DNA of 64,000 nt from Longilinea sp035560795 (lineage in GTDB: Bacteria; Chloroflexota; Anaerolineae; Anaerolineales; Anaerolineaceae), in NCBI GenBank assembly GCA_035560795.1, contig DATMYV010000012.1, forward strand, positions 62,001 through 126,000, in the 5' to 3' direction. The notes below the pieces were generated by a model. That model saw only the letters and a program-made list of their open reading frames with translations. It ran no database searches and had not been told where the DNA came from. The position numbers were made by a program, and so were the translations under genes. Of the stretch, positions 1 through 8,667 are shown one piece after another (the stretch's first letter is position 1; every line of letters begins with the position of its first letter).

Positions 1-2
1 CG

Positions 3-989
3 TGGGATGGTGGAGAAACGATCGATGAGGCGTTTTTCCAAAAACGAATTGAAAAAGCTCTTGAATTTCGCCAGGGGGTAATCCCGGCTGGTGAAACCGA
101 TGCCTACCGTTTGATTCACGGCGAGTCGGATGGACTGCCCGGTCTGGTGGTGGACCACTATGCTGATTGGTTGGTGGTTCAAGTACTCAGTTGCGGGGCA
201 GAGGCAAATCGAGAAACTCTGGTACGTATATTGGCGGATCAGACGGGGATTGAGAATATCTATGAGCGTTCGGATGTGGATGTACGCCAACTGGAGGGTC
301 TGCCTGACCGCACTGGCGTATTGCACGGTGTCCCGCCGTCGGATATGGTTTGGATCGATGAAAACGGGCTGAAGTTCGCTGTGGATTTGAAACATGGCCA
401 GAAAACCGGCTTTTACCTCGATCAGCGTGCCAACCGTAAGCGCGTTGGGCAACTGGCCGAAGGTCGCAGCGTGCTCAATTGCTTTTGTTATTCCGGCGGT
501 TTCAGCTTGTATGCTCTAAGAGGCGGCGCGAAGAACGTGATATCGGTGGATTCCTCCCAGGAAGCGCTCAACCTGGCCAGTGTAAACCTGGGAGCCAATT
601 CCCTGCCTGCCCAAAAGGCCGAGTGGCTGCAGGGCGATGTTTTCCACGTGCTGCGCGAGATGCGCGACCGCGCCCGCAAATTCGACCTGATCGTTTTGGA
701 TCCGCCCAAGTTCGCACATACAGCTGCCCAGGCTGAAAAAGCCGCCCGCGGCTACAAAGATATCAATCTATTAGCCTTCAAACTGCTCAATCCGGGCGGC
801 ATCCTGGTAACCTTCTCCTGTTCGGGCGGCGTTTCGGCTGACTTGTTTCAAAAAATCGTTGCGGGGGCAGCTCTGGATGCCGGCGTGGACGCCATGATCA
901 TCGATCTGCTTCGCCAGGGACCGGATCATCCAGTGGCGCTTAATTTTCCTGAAGGCGCTTATCTAAAGGGTATTATTTGCCAGGTATAG
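3..989 (+). CDS. rlmI: RlmI-like 23S rRNA (cytosine-C5) methyltransferase, 5' end missing
   Basis: SAM-dependent methyltransferase of the RlmI/RlmK family, which makes m5C in 23S rRNA. The reading frame is open to the first base of the window, where WDGGETIDEAFF continues upstream of the first possible start codon (TTG at 111). The gene therefore begins outside the window, and the missing part should include the N-terminal PUA domain. Visible motifs are motif I (LNCFCYSGGFSLYAL), the acidic SAM residue in VISVDSS, motif IV DPPKFA, and motif VI FSCSGG, which carries the likely catalytic cysteine. The stop lies 6 bases before the pyruvate-kinase-like gene, so the two are probably cotranscribed. 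The family is secure. The exact target base (C1962 in E. coli numbering) is inferred from the family. Confidence 0.9.
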   Translation, partial: WDGGETIDEAFFQKRIEKALEFRQGVIPAGETDAYRLIHGESDGLPGLVVDHYADWLVVQVLSCGAEANRETLVRILADQTGIENIYERSDVDVRQLEGLPDRTGVLHGVPPSDMVWIDENGLKFAVDLKHGQKTGFYLDQRANRKRVGQLAEGRSVLNCFCYSGGFSLYALRGGAKNVISVDSSQEALNLASVNLGANSLPAQKAEWLQGDVFHVLREMRDRARKFDLIVLDPPKFAHTAAQAEKAARGYKDINLLAFKLLNPGGILVTFSCSGGVSADLFQKIVAGAALDAGVDAMIIDLLRQGPDHPVALNFPEGAYLKGIICQV

Positions 990-995
990 ATCCTC

Positions 996-1985
996 ATGAC
1001 ATATGAAATCATTGCGACTTTAGGTCCAGCCAGTTCTTCCACGGAATTGTGGCGGGAAATGATTGTTGCCGGTGCGTCTGAATTCCGCTTAAACTCCTCG
1101 CACCTATCCATCCCACAGGTGATCGAATGGGTCGAGCGCATGCGCGCGTTCTTTGCACATCGCGGCAAGGCTGTCCCGGTTGTCATCGACCTGCAGGGCA
1201 GCAAATGGCGGCTCGGAAATTTTCCTACGATTGAACTAGTGGAAGGAATGGATGTGATCCTGAAAATGGATGTAAGCACCACCGTCCCGAATGTCTTTCC
1301 AGTAACGCATGCCGATTTCTTCACTGCTGCGCCTAAATCCAGCCGGGAAATTCGTTTGAACGATGCAAAAGTGGTGCTGGAAATGGCGGAAATCGACGGC
1401 AATTCCATCCGGGCGAGGGTGGTGCAAGGCGGACCCATCGCAGCCAATAAGGGTATCACATATGCCGAGTCGGAGTTCCGCAGCGAAGGTCTGAGTGAAA
1501 AGGACCTCGCCGTAATGCAGACAACCCTGCAATACCCCTTCGTGCGTTATGCTATATCTTATGTCAAGAATGCCGTTGAAATGATTTCCTTCCGCAAACA
1601 AATTGGTGCGCCAACCTACCTGATCGCAAAATTGGAACGCGGAACGGCCATCCAGGAGGCCAGGGCAATTTCAGCCGAGGCAGACGAGGTGTGGTTGTGC
1701 CGCGGGGATCTTGGTGCGGAACTGGGATTGGTGGGCATGGCGCAGGCTGTCCATCAGTTTTCCAGCATGGTACCCACCATCCCCATCCCGGTCATGCTGG
1801 CCGGGCAGGTACTGGAACACATGACTGAACACCCTTCCCCCACCCGTTCCGAAATTACCTGCCTGCATGATGCTTTGCTTAAGGAGTACCAGGGCTTTGT
1901 CCTGTCGGATGAGACTGCAATTGGACGTTTTCCAGTGCAAAGCTGCAAAACCGCTGCTTTGTTCCGGGATATTTCGACCCGTTAA
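996..1985 (+). CDS. Pyruvate kinase-like protein without the C-terminal domain
   Basis: 329 residues cover only the barrel (A) and lid (B) domains of pyruvate kinase. The usual ~130-residue C-terminal effector domain is absent, and the gene ends cleanly before a hairpin, so this is not a frameshift. Family landmarks are IATLGPAS (6-13), RLNSSH with R31 and N33, AKLERG with the catalytic Lys212 and metal-binding Glu214, RGDLG with Asp238, PSPTRSE (280-286) and LSDETAIGRFP. Differences from active enzymes are RxNFSHG changed to RLNSSHL, and ATQMLESM changed to AGQVLEHM, so the conserved Thr is Gly270. It may be a divergent kinase or a related phosphotransfer protein. ATG at 996 follows the rlmI stop by 6 bases. 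Confidence 0.75.
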   Translation: MTYEIIATLGPASSSTELWREMIVAGASEFRLNSSHLSIPQVIEWVERMRAFFAHRGKAVPVVIDLQGSKWRLGNFPTIELVEGMDVILKMDVSTTVPNVFPVTHADFFTAAPKSSREIRLNDAKVVLEMAEIDGNSIRARVVQGGPIAANKGITYAESEFRSEGLSEKDLAVMQTTLQYPFVRYAISYVKNAVEMISFRKQIGAPTYLIAKLERGTAIQEARAISAEADEVWLCRGDLGAELGLVGMAQAVHQFSSMVPTIPIPVMLAGQVLEHMTEHPSPTRSEITCLHDALLKEYQGFVLSDETAIGRFPVQSCKTAALFRDISTR

Positions 1986-1996
1986 CTCGAATGCAA

Positions 1997-2018
1997 AAAG
2001 CGGCTTTCCAGCCGCTTT
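1997..2018 (-). terminator. Rho-independent terminator of tmRNA, possibly bidirectional
   Basis: An 8-bp stem (AAAGCGGC with GCCGCTTT) closes a 6-base loop. Read on the minus strand it lies just after the 3' end of tmRNA and is followed by a T run (TTTTTGC). The pyruvate-kinase-like gene ends just upstream on the plus strand, so the hairpin may end both transcripts. Confidence 0.85.
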
Positions 2019-2030
2019 CGCGTTATAAGG

Positions 2031-2424
2031 TGGAGATGGCGGGAATCGAACCCGCGTCCGAAAGATTAGACCCGCGAATGTCTACGAGCGTAGCCAGGCT
2101 TTGTTCTCGCAAACGGCCTGAAATCTGGCAAAACAGGCCATCCGCCAGCCGCTAGGACCCGAAAGCCCTCTTTCGACCGGAACACAGCAAGCCGGTCGGC
2201 ACCCTTGGCTTTTTAGCGCCTGCATCCACCACCGGCCAGGGAGCGGGGTGGGCAGACGTGACCTCACGTGGAGGTCATGCGGCTAAATCTCTCGCTTATG
2301 CAGCGAGGGGCATAGCAGCGTAGGAAGTGCGGTTGGCACTTAAGGTTTGTGCTGAGTTAACGAGGTCGGCACCTCTCGGCTCGCAATCCGGAATCAGCCT
2401 CCTCCGTCGAAGCCTGTCATCCCC
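2031..2424 (-). ncRNA. ssrA: tmRNA (transfer-messenger RNA), tag ANRTSYAAMPLAA
   Basis: One-piece tmRNA that rescues stalled ribosomes. On the minus strand the 5' end reads GGGGATGACAGGCTTCGACG and pairs with the 3' acceptor strand CATCTCC. The T-arm reads GGGTTCGATTCCCGCC, close to the 3' end. The tag reading frame occupies 2299-2337 with stop TAA at 2296-2298: GCC AAC CGC ACT TCC TAC GCT GCT ATG CCC CTC GCT GCA gives ANRTSYAAMPLAA, ending in the usual LAA degron. The stop codon sits in a CTCGCT/AGCGAG hairpin as in other tmRNAs. After the discriminator A the chromosome reads CCT, so the last A of CCA must be added after transcription. Ends are taken from the acceptor pairing. Confidence 0.96.
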
Positions 2425-2433
2425 GGTAAGTTC

Positions 2434-2439
2434 ATTATA
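2434..2439 (-). promoter_or_regulatory. -10 box of the tmRNA promoter
   Basis: TATAAT on the minus strand, 9 bases before the mature 5' end of tmRNA. Transcription should therefore start within a few bases of the mature end. The -35 region is weak (TTCAAG, 16-base spacer). Confidence 0.7.
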
Positions 2440-2510
2440 ACGCTAACACTGATAACTTGAAAGAAGCATATGATGAGGAATTATTTAGAAAAAAGTAGTA
2501 AATATTACGG

Positions 2511-2516
2511 TATAAT
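2511..2516 (+). promoter_or_regulatory. -10 box placed for a leaderless transcript
   Basis: A perfect TATAAT ends 6 bases before the ATG at 2523. The start codon must be there, because the twin-arginine signal begins at residue 8 and no later start would keep it. Transcription would thus begin at or next to the ATG. No Shine-Dalgarno sequence is present and no strong -35 box is seen. Confidence 0.6.
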
Positions 2517-2522
2517 CGAGCC

Positions 2523-3569
2523 ATGCTTCACCGTAAACTGAGTCGTCGAACATTTTTGCAACTGGCTGGCCTTTCTCTTGCTGGTCTGGCATTCCGGCCA
2601 TTCCAGGGTAGCGGGGATGATCTGGATCCCAACCGCTTGATTCGCATCACGTCTGGTACGGTTAGCGTCTATTCGCGCCCCGATGACAAAAGTAAAATTC
2701 TATACCAGCGGACCCGCGATGAGCTGGTCAACGTTTATGAAGAGGTAGATTCCGAATTTGGGCCAGGTTATAATCCGTTGTGGTACCGCGTCTGGGGCGG
2801 TTATATCCACTCTGCCTATACGCAACCTGTTAAAATCCGTCTAAATTCCGTGCTTTCCAATCCCGAGCCAAAAGGCGTTCTGGCGGAAGTTACCGTACCA
2901 CTGACCCAGGCCTTATTACCCCGGCAAAAACGTGCCTGGGAGCCGGTTTACCGGTTGTATTACGATTCCACCCACTGGATCACTGGCGTGGTGGAAGGTC
3001 CAGATGGTTCGCCCTGGTATAAGCTCAAGGATGAATTGTTGGAAATCGAATATGCGGTTCCGGCTGAGCATATGCGCGTGGTTCAACCGGATGAATTAAC
3101 CCCGCTATCACCCGAGGTCCCCCCCGAAAAAAAGCGCATTGAAGTCTCGCTGGCGCGCCAGGAAGTTACGGCTTACGAATACGATAAAGTCGTTTTGCAT
3201 ACCAAAATCGCCTCTGGTTTGCCCGACAAGCGCAAACCCGAACCCGGATTGATCCTCACCCAGACTCCGGTGGGCGAATATCGCGTCCAATCGAAAATGC
3301 CCTCCAAGCATATGGGCGATGGACGGATCACATCCGATATTTACGCCTATGAATTGCCCGGCGTACCCTGGACATCATTCTTCGTTCCCGAAACTGGTGT
3401 CGCCTTTCACGGTACCTACTGGCACACCAATTACGGCATCACCATGAGCCACGGCTGCATTAATATGAAGCCTGAGGAAGCCAAATGGATCTTCCGCTGG
3501 TGCACGCCGGTTACAGATGAAAAAACAATTGAAAAAACGGGTTACGGCACCCGGGTAATCGTATCCTGA
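2523..3569 (+). CDS. Tat-exported L,D-transpeptidase (YkuD family)
   Basis: Predicted cell-envelope L,D-transpeptidase, 348 residues. The N-terminus has a twin-arginine signal (LSRRTFLQLAG, residues 6-16), followed by an SH3-like region around residues 40-105. The YkuD domain fills roughly residues 205-348. It contains the substrate-binding HGTYWHTNYG segment and the catalytic SHGCINM, with Cys312 as nucleophile. In the family these enzymes make 3-3 peptidoglycan cross-links or attach proteins to the wall. For a Chloroflexota cell with a single membrane and a variable wall, the real acceptor is uncertain. The only good promoter places the transcript start at the ATG, and no ribosome-binding site is visible. 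Confidence 0.9.
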   Translation: MLHRKLSRRTFLQLAGLSLAGLAFRPFQGSGDDLDPNRLIRITSGTVSVYSRPDDKSKILYQRTRDELVNVYEEVDSEFGPGYNPLWYRVWGGYIHSAYTQPVKIRLNSVLSNPEPKGVLAEVTVPLTQALLPRQKRAWEPVYRLYYDSTHWITGVVEGPDGSPWYKLKDELLEIEYAVPAEHMRVVQPDELTPLSPEVPPEKKRIEVSLARQEVTAYEYDKVVLHTKIASGLPDKRKPEPGLILTQTPVGEYRVQSKMPSKHMGDGRITSDIYAYELPGVPWTSFFVPETGVAFHGTYWHTNYGITMSHGCINMKPEEAKWIFRWCTPVTDEKTIEKTGYGTRVIVS

Positions 3570-3585
3570 AGATCAGGGTTTCCTT

Positions 3586-4812
3586 TTAATCTTCCCAACC
3601 GGCTGGTTTTTCACGGCCAACAAACTGGCGGAAAACCGCGTTCCCCAACAAGTGTCCCCGCGGCGATAATCGCAGTATTTTCCCCTCGTCGCCCCATTCC
3701 AACAACCCTTTTTGAATTAATTGGTCGATATCCTGCCCAAACAGGCCGGTCAGGCTCATGCCAAACCGCCGCTGAAATTCCTCCGGCGATATGCCTTCAT
3801 CCGTCAGTCTCAGCCCGACCATCATGGTTTCCTGAATTTCAGTCCAGCGGTCAATCCGGATTGCCTGAATGGTGGCTGGACCCATTGGAAAGGTTTCAAC
3901 CGGCGGAGTCTGGTTGCGTTCAATGTAAGCCGGAATGGCCGCCGTATTGATCAGGCGATAGCCGGAGTGATAACCGTGTGCCCCGGCGCCGAAACCCAGG
4001 TAAGGCTGGTTGTGCCAGTATTGCAGGTTATGCTTGCAGGCGGCCAGGGTGCCATTCTTGATCTTGGCCCAGTTTGAAATTTCGTATTGCTTGAAACCGG
4101 CCGAGGCCAGTCGTTCTGAAGCATAATCATACATATCCGCGGCCAAATCGTCATCCGGCAGAGGAACCAACCCATGCCGCAGCCACCCCTGAAAAGGCGT
4201 GCCGTGTTCAATCGTCAGCGCATAGAGCGACAGATGGTCCGGTTGCAACCCGATCGCTGTCTCCAGAGTGTTCTGCCAGCGTTCCAAGGTTTGGAAGGGC
4301 AAGCCGAAGATCAAATCCAGGCTCAGGGAGTCGAAACCGGCCTGGCGCGTCCAACTGATTGCGTTAATGACATCGAAGGTATCATGCTGCCGTTCCAGCA
4401 GTCGCAGGTCATCCGGATGAGCTGACTGCATGCCAAAACTCAAGCGGTTGATACCGATCGCACGCATTGCAGCCAGCGATTCCAGAGAAACAGTCCCGGG
4501 ATTGGCTTCCATGCTGATTTCTGCCTCTGGCTGGACGGTAAATACTTCCTGGCAGGCTTTCAGGATGGATTCTGCCTGAAGCGGGTCCAATAGCGAAGGC
4601 GTGCCGCCGCCAAAAAAGATTGTATGAATGGACAACTTTTCAGGGCTGGAAGCTCCAACCTGGCGAATTTCATGGCATAGCGCATCGATATAAGCCGGTA
4701 TTTTGCTTTCCTGTCCAGCATAGGTGTTAAAATCACAATAAGCGCAGCGGTGCGTGCAAAATGGTATGTGGATATAGAGACTGGTTGGCTGCATAATAAT
4801 CGAGCATATCAT
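3586..4812 (-). CDS. hemW: HemW-like radical SAM heme chaperone
   Basis: Radical SAM protein of the HemN/HemW family, 408 residues. The CxxxCxxC cluster motif appears as CTHRCAYC directly after YIHIPF, followed by GGGTPS and a GMQS segment. This short N-terminus fits HemW, a heme chaperone, better than coproporphyrinogen dehydrogenase HemN. The protein covers the radical SAM barrel and the C-terminal HemN domain. Start 4812 is preferred because GGAG lies 6 bases upstream; the next ATG at 4794 has no ribosome-binding site. It diverges from the zinc-ribbon/LysM gene and converges with the L,D-transpeptidase, leaving only 16 bases between stops. Confidence 0.9.
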   Translation of the reverse strand: MICSIIMQPTSLYIHIPFCTHRCAYCDFNTYAGQESKIPAYIDALCHEIRQVGASSPEKLSIHTIFFGGGTPSLLDPLQAESILKACQEVFTVQPEAEISMEANPGTVSLESLAAMRAIGINRLSFGMQSAHPDDLRLLERQHDTFDVINAISWTRQAGFDSLSLDLIFGLPFQTLERWQNTLETAIGLQPDHLSLYALTIEHGTPFQGWLRHGLVPLPDDDLAADMYDYASERLASAGFKQYEISNWAKIKNGTLAACKHNLQYWHNQPYLGFGAGAHGYHSGYRLINTAAIPAYIERNQTPPVETFPMGPATIQAIRIDRWTEIQETMMVGLRLTDEGISPEEFQRRFGMSLTGLFGQDIDQLIQKGLLEWGDEGKILRLSPRGHLLGNAVFRQFVGREKPAGWED

Positions 4813-4879
4813 GCTTTACTCCACAAATCCAGTTTGCCCATGATGCGGCGCAAGCAGCCTATCCCCTTCCGCCAGCGTC

Positions 4880-4906
4880 TTGACGGACAGACGGTTATGG
4901 TATAAT
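4880..4906 (+). promoter_or_regulatory. Sigma-70 promoter of the zinc-ribbon/LysM gene
   Basis: TTGACG (4880-4885) and TATAAT (4901-4906) with a 15-base spacer. The promoter lies inside the longest open frame, which shows that translation begins downstream, at 4955. Confidence 0.75.
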
Positions 4907-4954
4907 CCCAGCTTACCGGGGATTTCCCCGGTTGTTTCTTTGAAAACAAAAACT

Positions 4955-6103
4955 ATGAGCCCAGAAAATACACCTTCAAAAACAAAAGTTTGCCCAACCT
5001 GCGGTACACGTATCAATGAAAACGCCACCCGCTGCCTGGTGTGCGGAAGGACCTTTCAGGCATCCCCGGCGCCCGCGGCAAAAGGCGCCGAATCGTCCGT
5101 GAAGAGTCCTCGATTGCCGGAATTGACAATAACCTTGCCCATTGCGTTAGTGTTGATATTGCTTTTCATCGCAATTGGTGCAGGCGCTGTATACGGCATT
5201 CTGCAAGGCACTGGCAAGGTCGTGGAGCCCACCGTCACGCCGACTGCCAGCCTGACACCGACCGTGACCCAAACTGCCACGATCACACCCACCAACACGC
5301 TGATGCCTTCGGCCACCCCATTGCCCGATATTGAATACATCGTCAAAGATCGGGATACCTGCTTATCCATCGCATATGCCTTCAATGTATCTACCAACAG
5401 CATTATTCTCAAGAATAATCTATCGGTAGAGTGTGTTCTCAGCATCGGCACCAAATTGTTGATTCCGCAGCCAACCCCAACTGCTGCACCGCTGCCCACC
5501 GAAACACTGCAGCCCGACCGGGCTACGGAAACAGCCTGCCAAACGGTCGATTACAAAGTCACAGCGTCCGATACGCTAGGTTCGATAGCCGCCAATTACA
5601 ACGTTTCAGCTCAATCGATCCGTGAATACAATGGCATGACATCGGATGTCGTCTTTGAAGGATACACTCTGAAAATACCCATTTGTGAACGCCTTCCAAC
5701 TGCCGGTCCTACACCCACAGCAACCAATCCGCCTCCTTACGCAGCTCCTAATCTGCTGCTACCAGCGGACGGCGCTGTTTTTATGACGGCAAGCGACGTA
5801 ATCACCCTGCAGTGGGCTGCGGTTGGAACCATGCTTGCGAATGAAGGCTACGCCGTAACTATCGAAGACATCACTGAAGGGACGGGCCGCAAGCTGGTTG
5901 ATTACGTAACCGATACCAAATTCATCGTCCCAGCCAATTTCCGTCCAACCGACAACCAGCCGCATGCGCTGCGTTGGTCCATCGTACCGGTCCGGCCTAA
6001 TGGGCAAACGCGCGAAGGCCAACCGGTCTGGGAACCAGCCGGCGCTGTCAGCGTCAGCCGTGTCTTTATCTGGATGGGTTCCGGCGGCTCTACCACCCCA
6101 TAA
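4955..6103 (+). CDS. Zinc-ribbon, single-pass membrane protein with two LysM domains
   Basis: 382 residues from the ATG at 4955, chosen because a promoter covers the longer frame. Order: a zinc ribbon with Cys13, Cys16, Cys27 and Cys30; one transmembrane helix (about 57-83); a Thr/Pro-rich linker; LysM 1 (about 125-171); a second linker; LysM 2 (about 199-243); and a C-terminal beta-rich domain from about 262, probably immunoglobulin-like. The N-terminal zinc ribbon should be cytoplasmic and the LysM repeats outside, where LysM domains usually bind peptidoglycan or chitin-like glycans. Each LysM has two cysteines that could form a disulfide. The function is unknown. A cytoplasmic signal or partner coupled to wall binding is inference only. 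Confidence 0.85.
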   Translation: MSPENTPSKTKVCPTCGTRINENATRCLVCGRTFQASPAPAAKGAESSVKSPRLPELTITLPIALVLILLFIAIGAGAVYGILQGTGKVVEPTVTPTASLTPTVTQTATITPTNTLMPSATPLPDIEYIVKDRDTCLSIAYAFNVSTNSIILKNNLSVECVLSIGTKLLIPQPTPTAAPLPTETLQPDRATETACQTVDYKVTASDTLGSIAANYNVSAQSIREYNGMTSDVVFEGYTLKIPICERLPTAGPTPTATNPPPYAAPNLLLPADGAVFMTASDVITLQWAAVGTMLANEGYAVTIEDITEGTGRKLVDYVTDTKFIVPANFRPTDNQPHALRWSIVPVRPNGQTREGQPVWEPAGAVSVSRVFIWMGSGGSTTP

Positions 6104-6123
6104 TTGTTCCGCTAATAGAATAA

Positions 6124-6153
6124 AACGGCCTGGGTATGAAAACCCAGGCCGTT
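6124..6153. terminator. Bidirectional terminator between convergent genes
   Basis: A perfect 12-bp stem (AACGGCCTGGGT with its complement) with a 6-base loop, flanked by AT-rich sequence on both sides. It sits between the stops of the LysM gene and trxB. Confidence 0.85.
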
Positions 6154-6171
6154 ATTAATATTTTGATCAGG

Positions 6172-7149
6172 TTAGTGAACTTCTTCACGCTCAAGGAAAC
6201 GGGTCGCTTCGATGGCTGCTGCAGCACCCATTCCGGCGGAAGTCACCACCTGGCGGTATGCCCGGTCCATCACTTCACCGGCCGCAAAGACGCCAGGGAC
6301 GCTGGTATGCATCAAGGCATCCGTCACAATAATGCCGTTTTCTTCCATCTCAAGCTGGCCCTTAAACATTTCGGTGTTGGGGGTGTGGCCAATGAATATG
6401 AACACGCCATCCGTTTCCAGGGTGGAAACTGTACCCGATTTTAGATTTTTTATTTTTACAGCCTGAACCTTCTCTTCTCCCAAAACTTCGGTAACCACCG
6501 AATCGAGAATGAAGTCGATTTTCGGATTATCTTTGGCCCGCCGCTGGAGAATGGCGCCGGCCCTGAAACTATCGCGCCGGTGGATTAAAGTCACCGATTT
6601 GGCATAGCGCGTCAGAAATATTGCTTCCTCGATTGCGCTGTCGCCGCCGCCAACCACCACTACCTTCTTCTCCTTGAAGAACCAACCATCGCAGGTGGCA
6701 CAATATGAGATGCCCCGCCCGGTTAATTCTGCCTCGCGTGCGATGCCCAGATGATTTGGGCTTGCACCGGTCGCGATAATCAACGAATCAGCCAGATATT
6801 CCTGGCTGTATGTTTTAACTCTGAATGGTCGGGCGGTAAGATCAACCTCGGATGCCAGATCATATTCGAATCTTGCACCAAATCGTTCAGCCTGCTTCTT
6901 GAATAAATCGCCTAATTCTCCGCCGCCTACCCCATCCGGAAATCCAGGGTAATTCTCAATTGCGAAGGTCAGCGAAGCCTGCCCGCCCACCTCATTGCCC
7001 GTTAATACCAGTGGATTTAGTTCTGCCCGGGCTGCATACAATGCCGCAGCCATACCGGCAGGACCAGCACCCAGTACAAGAACTTTTACGTGCTCCATGG
7101 TATCGCTATTCTCAGCGACCGTGGCCGGATTGGTAAGGGTAAAATCCAT
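6172..7149 (-). CDS. trxB: Thioredoxin reductase (NADPH)
   Basis: FAD- and NADPH-dependent reductase of thioredoxin. It shows an FAD-binding GxGxxG (LGAGPAGMAA), the redox-active CATC (about residues 150-153 from this start), the NADPH-binding GGGDSAIEEA, and the C-terminal FAD motif GVFAAGEVMD. Length of about 325 residues is near the family norm of 310-320. The longest frame starts at GTG 7158, but ATG 7149 has the better ribosome-binding context (GAGGTGAAGAGG just upstream). A shorter start at 7098 (MEHVKVLV) would also leave a complete enzyme. The gene stands alone, with a shared terminator downstream. Confidence 0.95.
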   Translation of the reverse strand: MDFTLTNPATVAENSDTMEHVKVLVLGAGPAGMAAALYAARAELNPLVLTGNEVGGQASLTFAIENYPGFPDGVGGGELGDLFKKQAERFGARFEYDLASEVDLTARPFRVKTYSQEYLADSLIIATGASPNHLGIAREAELTGRGISYCATCDGWFFKEKKVVVVGGGDSAIEEAIFLTRYAKSVTLIHRRDSFRAGAILQRRAKDNPKIDFILDSVVTEVLGEEKVQAVKIKNLKSGTVSTLETDGVFIFIGHTPNTEMFKGQLEMEENGIIVTDALMHTSVPGVFAAGEVMDRAYRQVVTSAGMGAAAAIEATRFLEREEVH

Positions 7150-7212
7150 CCTCTTCACCTCGATGTTATCTATAATCTACCTTTAGATGGCAGGCATGCT
7201 TGAAAAGTTACA

Positions 7213-8559
7213 TTATTTCACGGCCTGATCCGTAATTTCCAAAGCGCGGTCAATTACCGCAAAACCTTCGGCCAATTGCTCCGGCGTAATAATGAGAGGC
7301 GGAAGCAACAGCGCGTTATTCCAATGAATCGACTGGTATACGCCGTGATCTAAAAGATATTTTTTATAGGCAGCCATCTCAGGGCTTGAGCCGTTGAAAA
7401 GCGCCATCGGCTCCCTCGTTTTCCGGTTTCGGACGAGTTCAATAATGCCAAAGAGGCCAATGGACCGCACTTCGCCAACCGATGGATGCCTTTCGACCAA
7501 TTCCGCCAGCATGTCAGCCATAATCTGGCCGGTGGCTTTGGCCTTTTCAACCAGGTGATCCGTTTGCATGACCTCGATCGTAGCGATTGCGGCAGCCAAT
7601 GAAATGGGATGGCCGTTGTAAGTCAACCCGCCTTCGAAAACCCGGTCCTGGAAAGTGGCCGCAATTTCCGGTTTCATTGCAACCGCACCCAACGGTGCAT
7701 ACCCTGAGGTCAAACCCTTGGCCATGGTGAGAATATCCGGGATCACCTTCCAATGATTGACAGCGAACCATTCGCCCGTTCGGCCGAAACCGCTCATCAC
7801 CTCGTCACAGATCATGACAATGCCGTGCCGGTCGCATATATCTCTTATGCCGGGCAAATATCCGGCGGGCGGGATGATGACGCCATTGGTTCCCGTCACG
7901 GATTCAACGATAATCGCAGCGATTGTTTCCGGTCGTTCGTATTGAATAATTTCCTCAAGGTGGTTGAGATAATCCTGGCAGAACTCCTCTTCCGATAACT
8001 CCGGATGGGTACGGTGGAATGTCGAACGGTAGCGGTAAGGATCCAGAAAGTGAACCACGCCTGGCATCACGGCCGGTTCCCAAGCAACGCGCCGCGGATC
8101 ACCTGTTGCTGCCACCGCGCCATAACTCGCGCCGTGGTAGGAACGGTAGCGCGCCAGAATTTTAAAACGTCCGGTAAAAGCCCGCGCCAGCTTGATGGCG
8201 TTCTCATTGGCATCCGCCCCGCCCAGGGTATACAGGTAGCGCGTCAATCCAGCGGGAAGAATCTCCGCCAGCTTCTTGCCCATCATCGCACGCGGCCGCG
8301 TTGCCATGCCCGGTGCAGCATAGGGAAGCTCCCGAGCCTGATCCGCAATTGCCTGAATCACGCGTTCGTCGCCATGCCCGATGTTCACGCACATGGTCAT
8401 CGAGTTCAAATCCAGGTAGCGTTTATCATTGACGTCCCAAAAATAGACTCCCCTGGCGGATTTGACCGGGATCGGATTGACCTTGCCCTGGGCAGACCAC
8501 GTCCAAAAATTATGCTCCATGGACAGGGGTAGTATTTCATCATCGGCGAGATGGATCAT
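7213..8559 (-). CDS. Class III PLP-dependent aminotransferase
   Basis: Fold-type I, class III aminotransferase, 448 residues. The PLP lysine is in MAKGLTSG (Lys281 from this start), with the phosphate-binding CDEVMSGFGRTG segment upstream. The sequence YTLGGADANENAIKLAR and overall length place it with omega-amino acid, taurine or beta-alanine transaminases, but the substrate cannot be read from sequence. ATG 8559 is preferred over 8571 because GAGGA lies 5-6 bases upstream of it. It stands alone between trxB and a divergent DUF309 gene, so its neighbours do not point to a pathway. Confidence 0.88.
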   Translation of the reverse strand: MIHLADDEILPLSMEHNFWTWSAQGKVNPIPVKSARGVYFWDVNDKRYLDLNSMTMCVNIGHGDERVIQAIADQARELPYAAPGMATRPRAMMGKKLAEILPAGLTRYLYTLGGADANENAIKLARAFTGRFKILARYRSYHGASYGAVAATGDPRRVAWEPAVMPGVVHFLDPYRYRSTFHRTHPELSEEEFCQDYLNHLEEIIQYERPETIAAIIVESVTGTNGVIIPPAGYLPGIRDICDRHGIVMICDEVMSGFGRTGEWFAVNHWKVIPDILTMAKGLTSGYAPLGAVAMKPEIAATFQDRVFEGGLTYNGHPISLAAAIATIEVMQTDHLVEKAKATGQIMADMLAELVERHPSVGEVRSIGLFGIIELVRNRKTREPMALFNGSSPEMAAYKKYLLDHGVYQSIHWNNALLLPPLIITPEQLAEGFAVIDRALEITDQAVK

Positions 8560-8667
8560 TGCATTCCTCATAGGCTGAAAATGGTTTCTCTTGCTCGGCT
8601 GGCAGGTCTATCCTATCATATTTTTTGTGGAGAAGGTATTTCCGCTGGCCGGTCAAAAACGACGCTA

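Noticed and set aside
2082..2267. A 61-codon open frame on the minus strand
   Set aside because: It lies entirely within the tmRNA gene.
4880..4954. Longer start for the zinc-ribbon/LysM protein
   Set aside because: A sigma-70 promoter covers this part, and the added residues resemble no domain.
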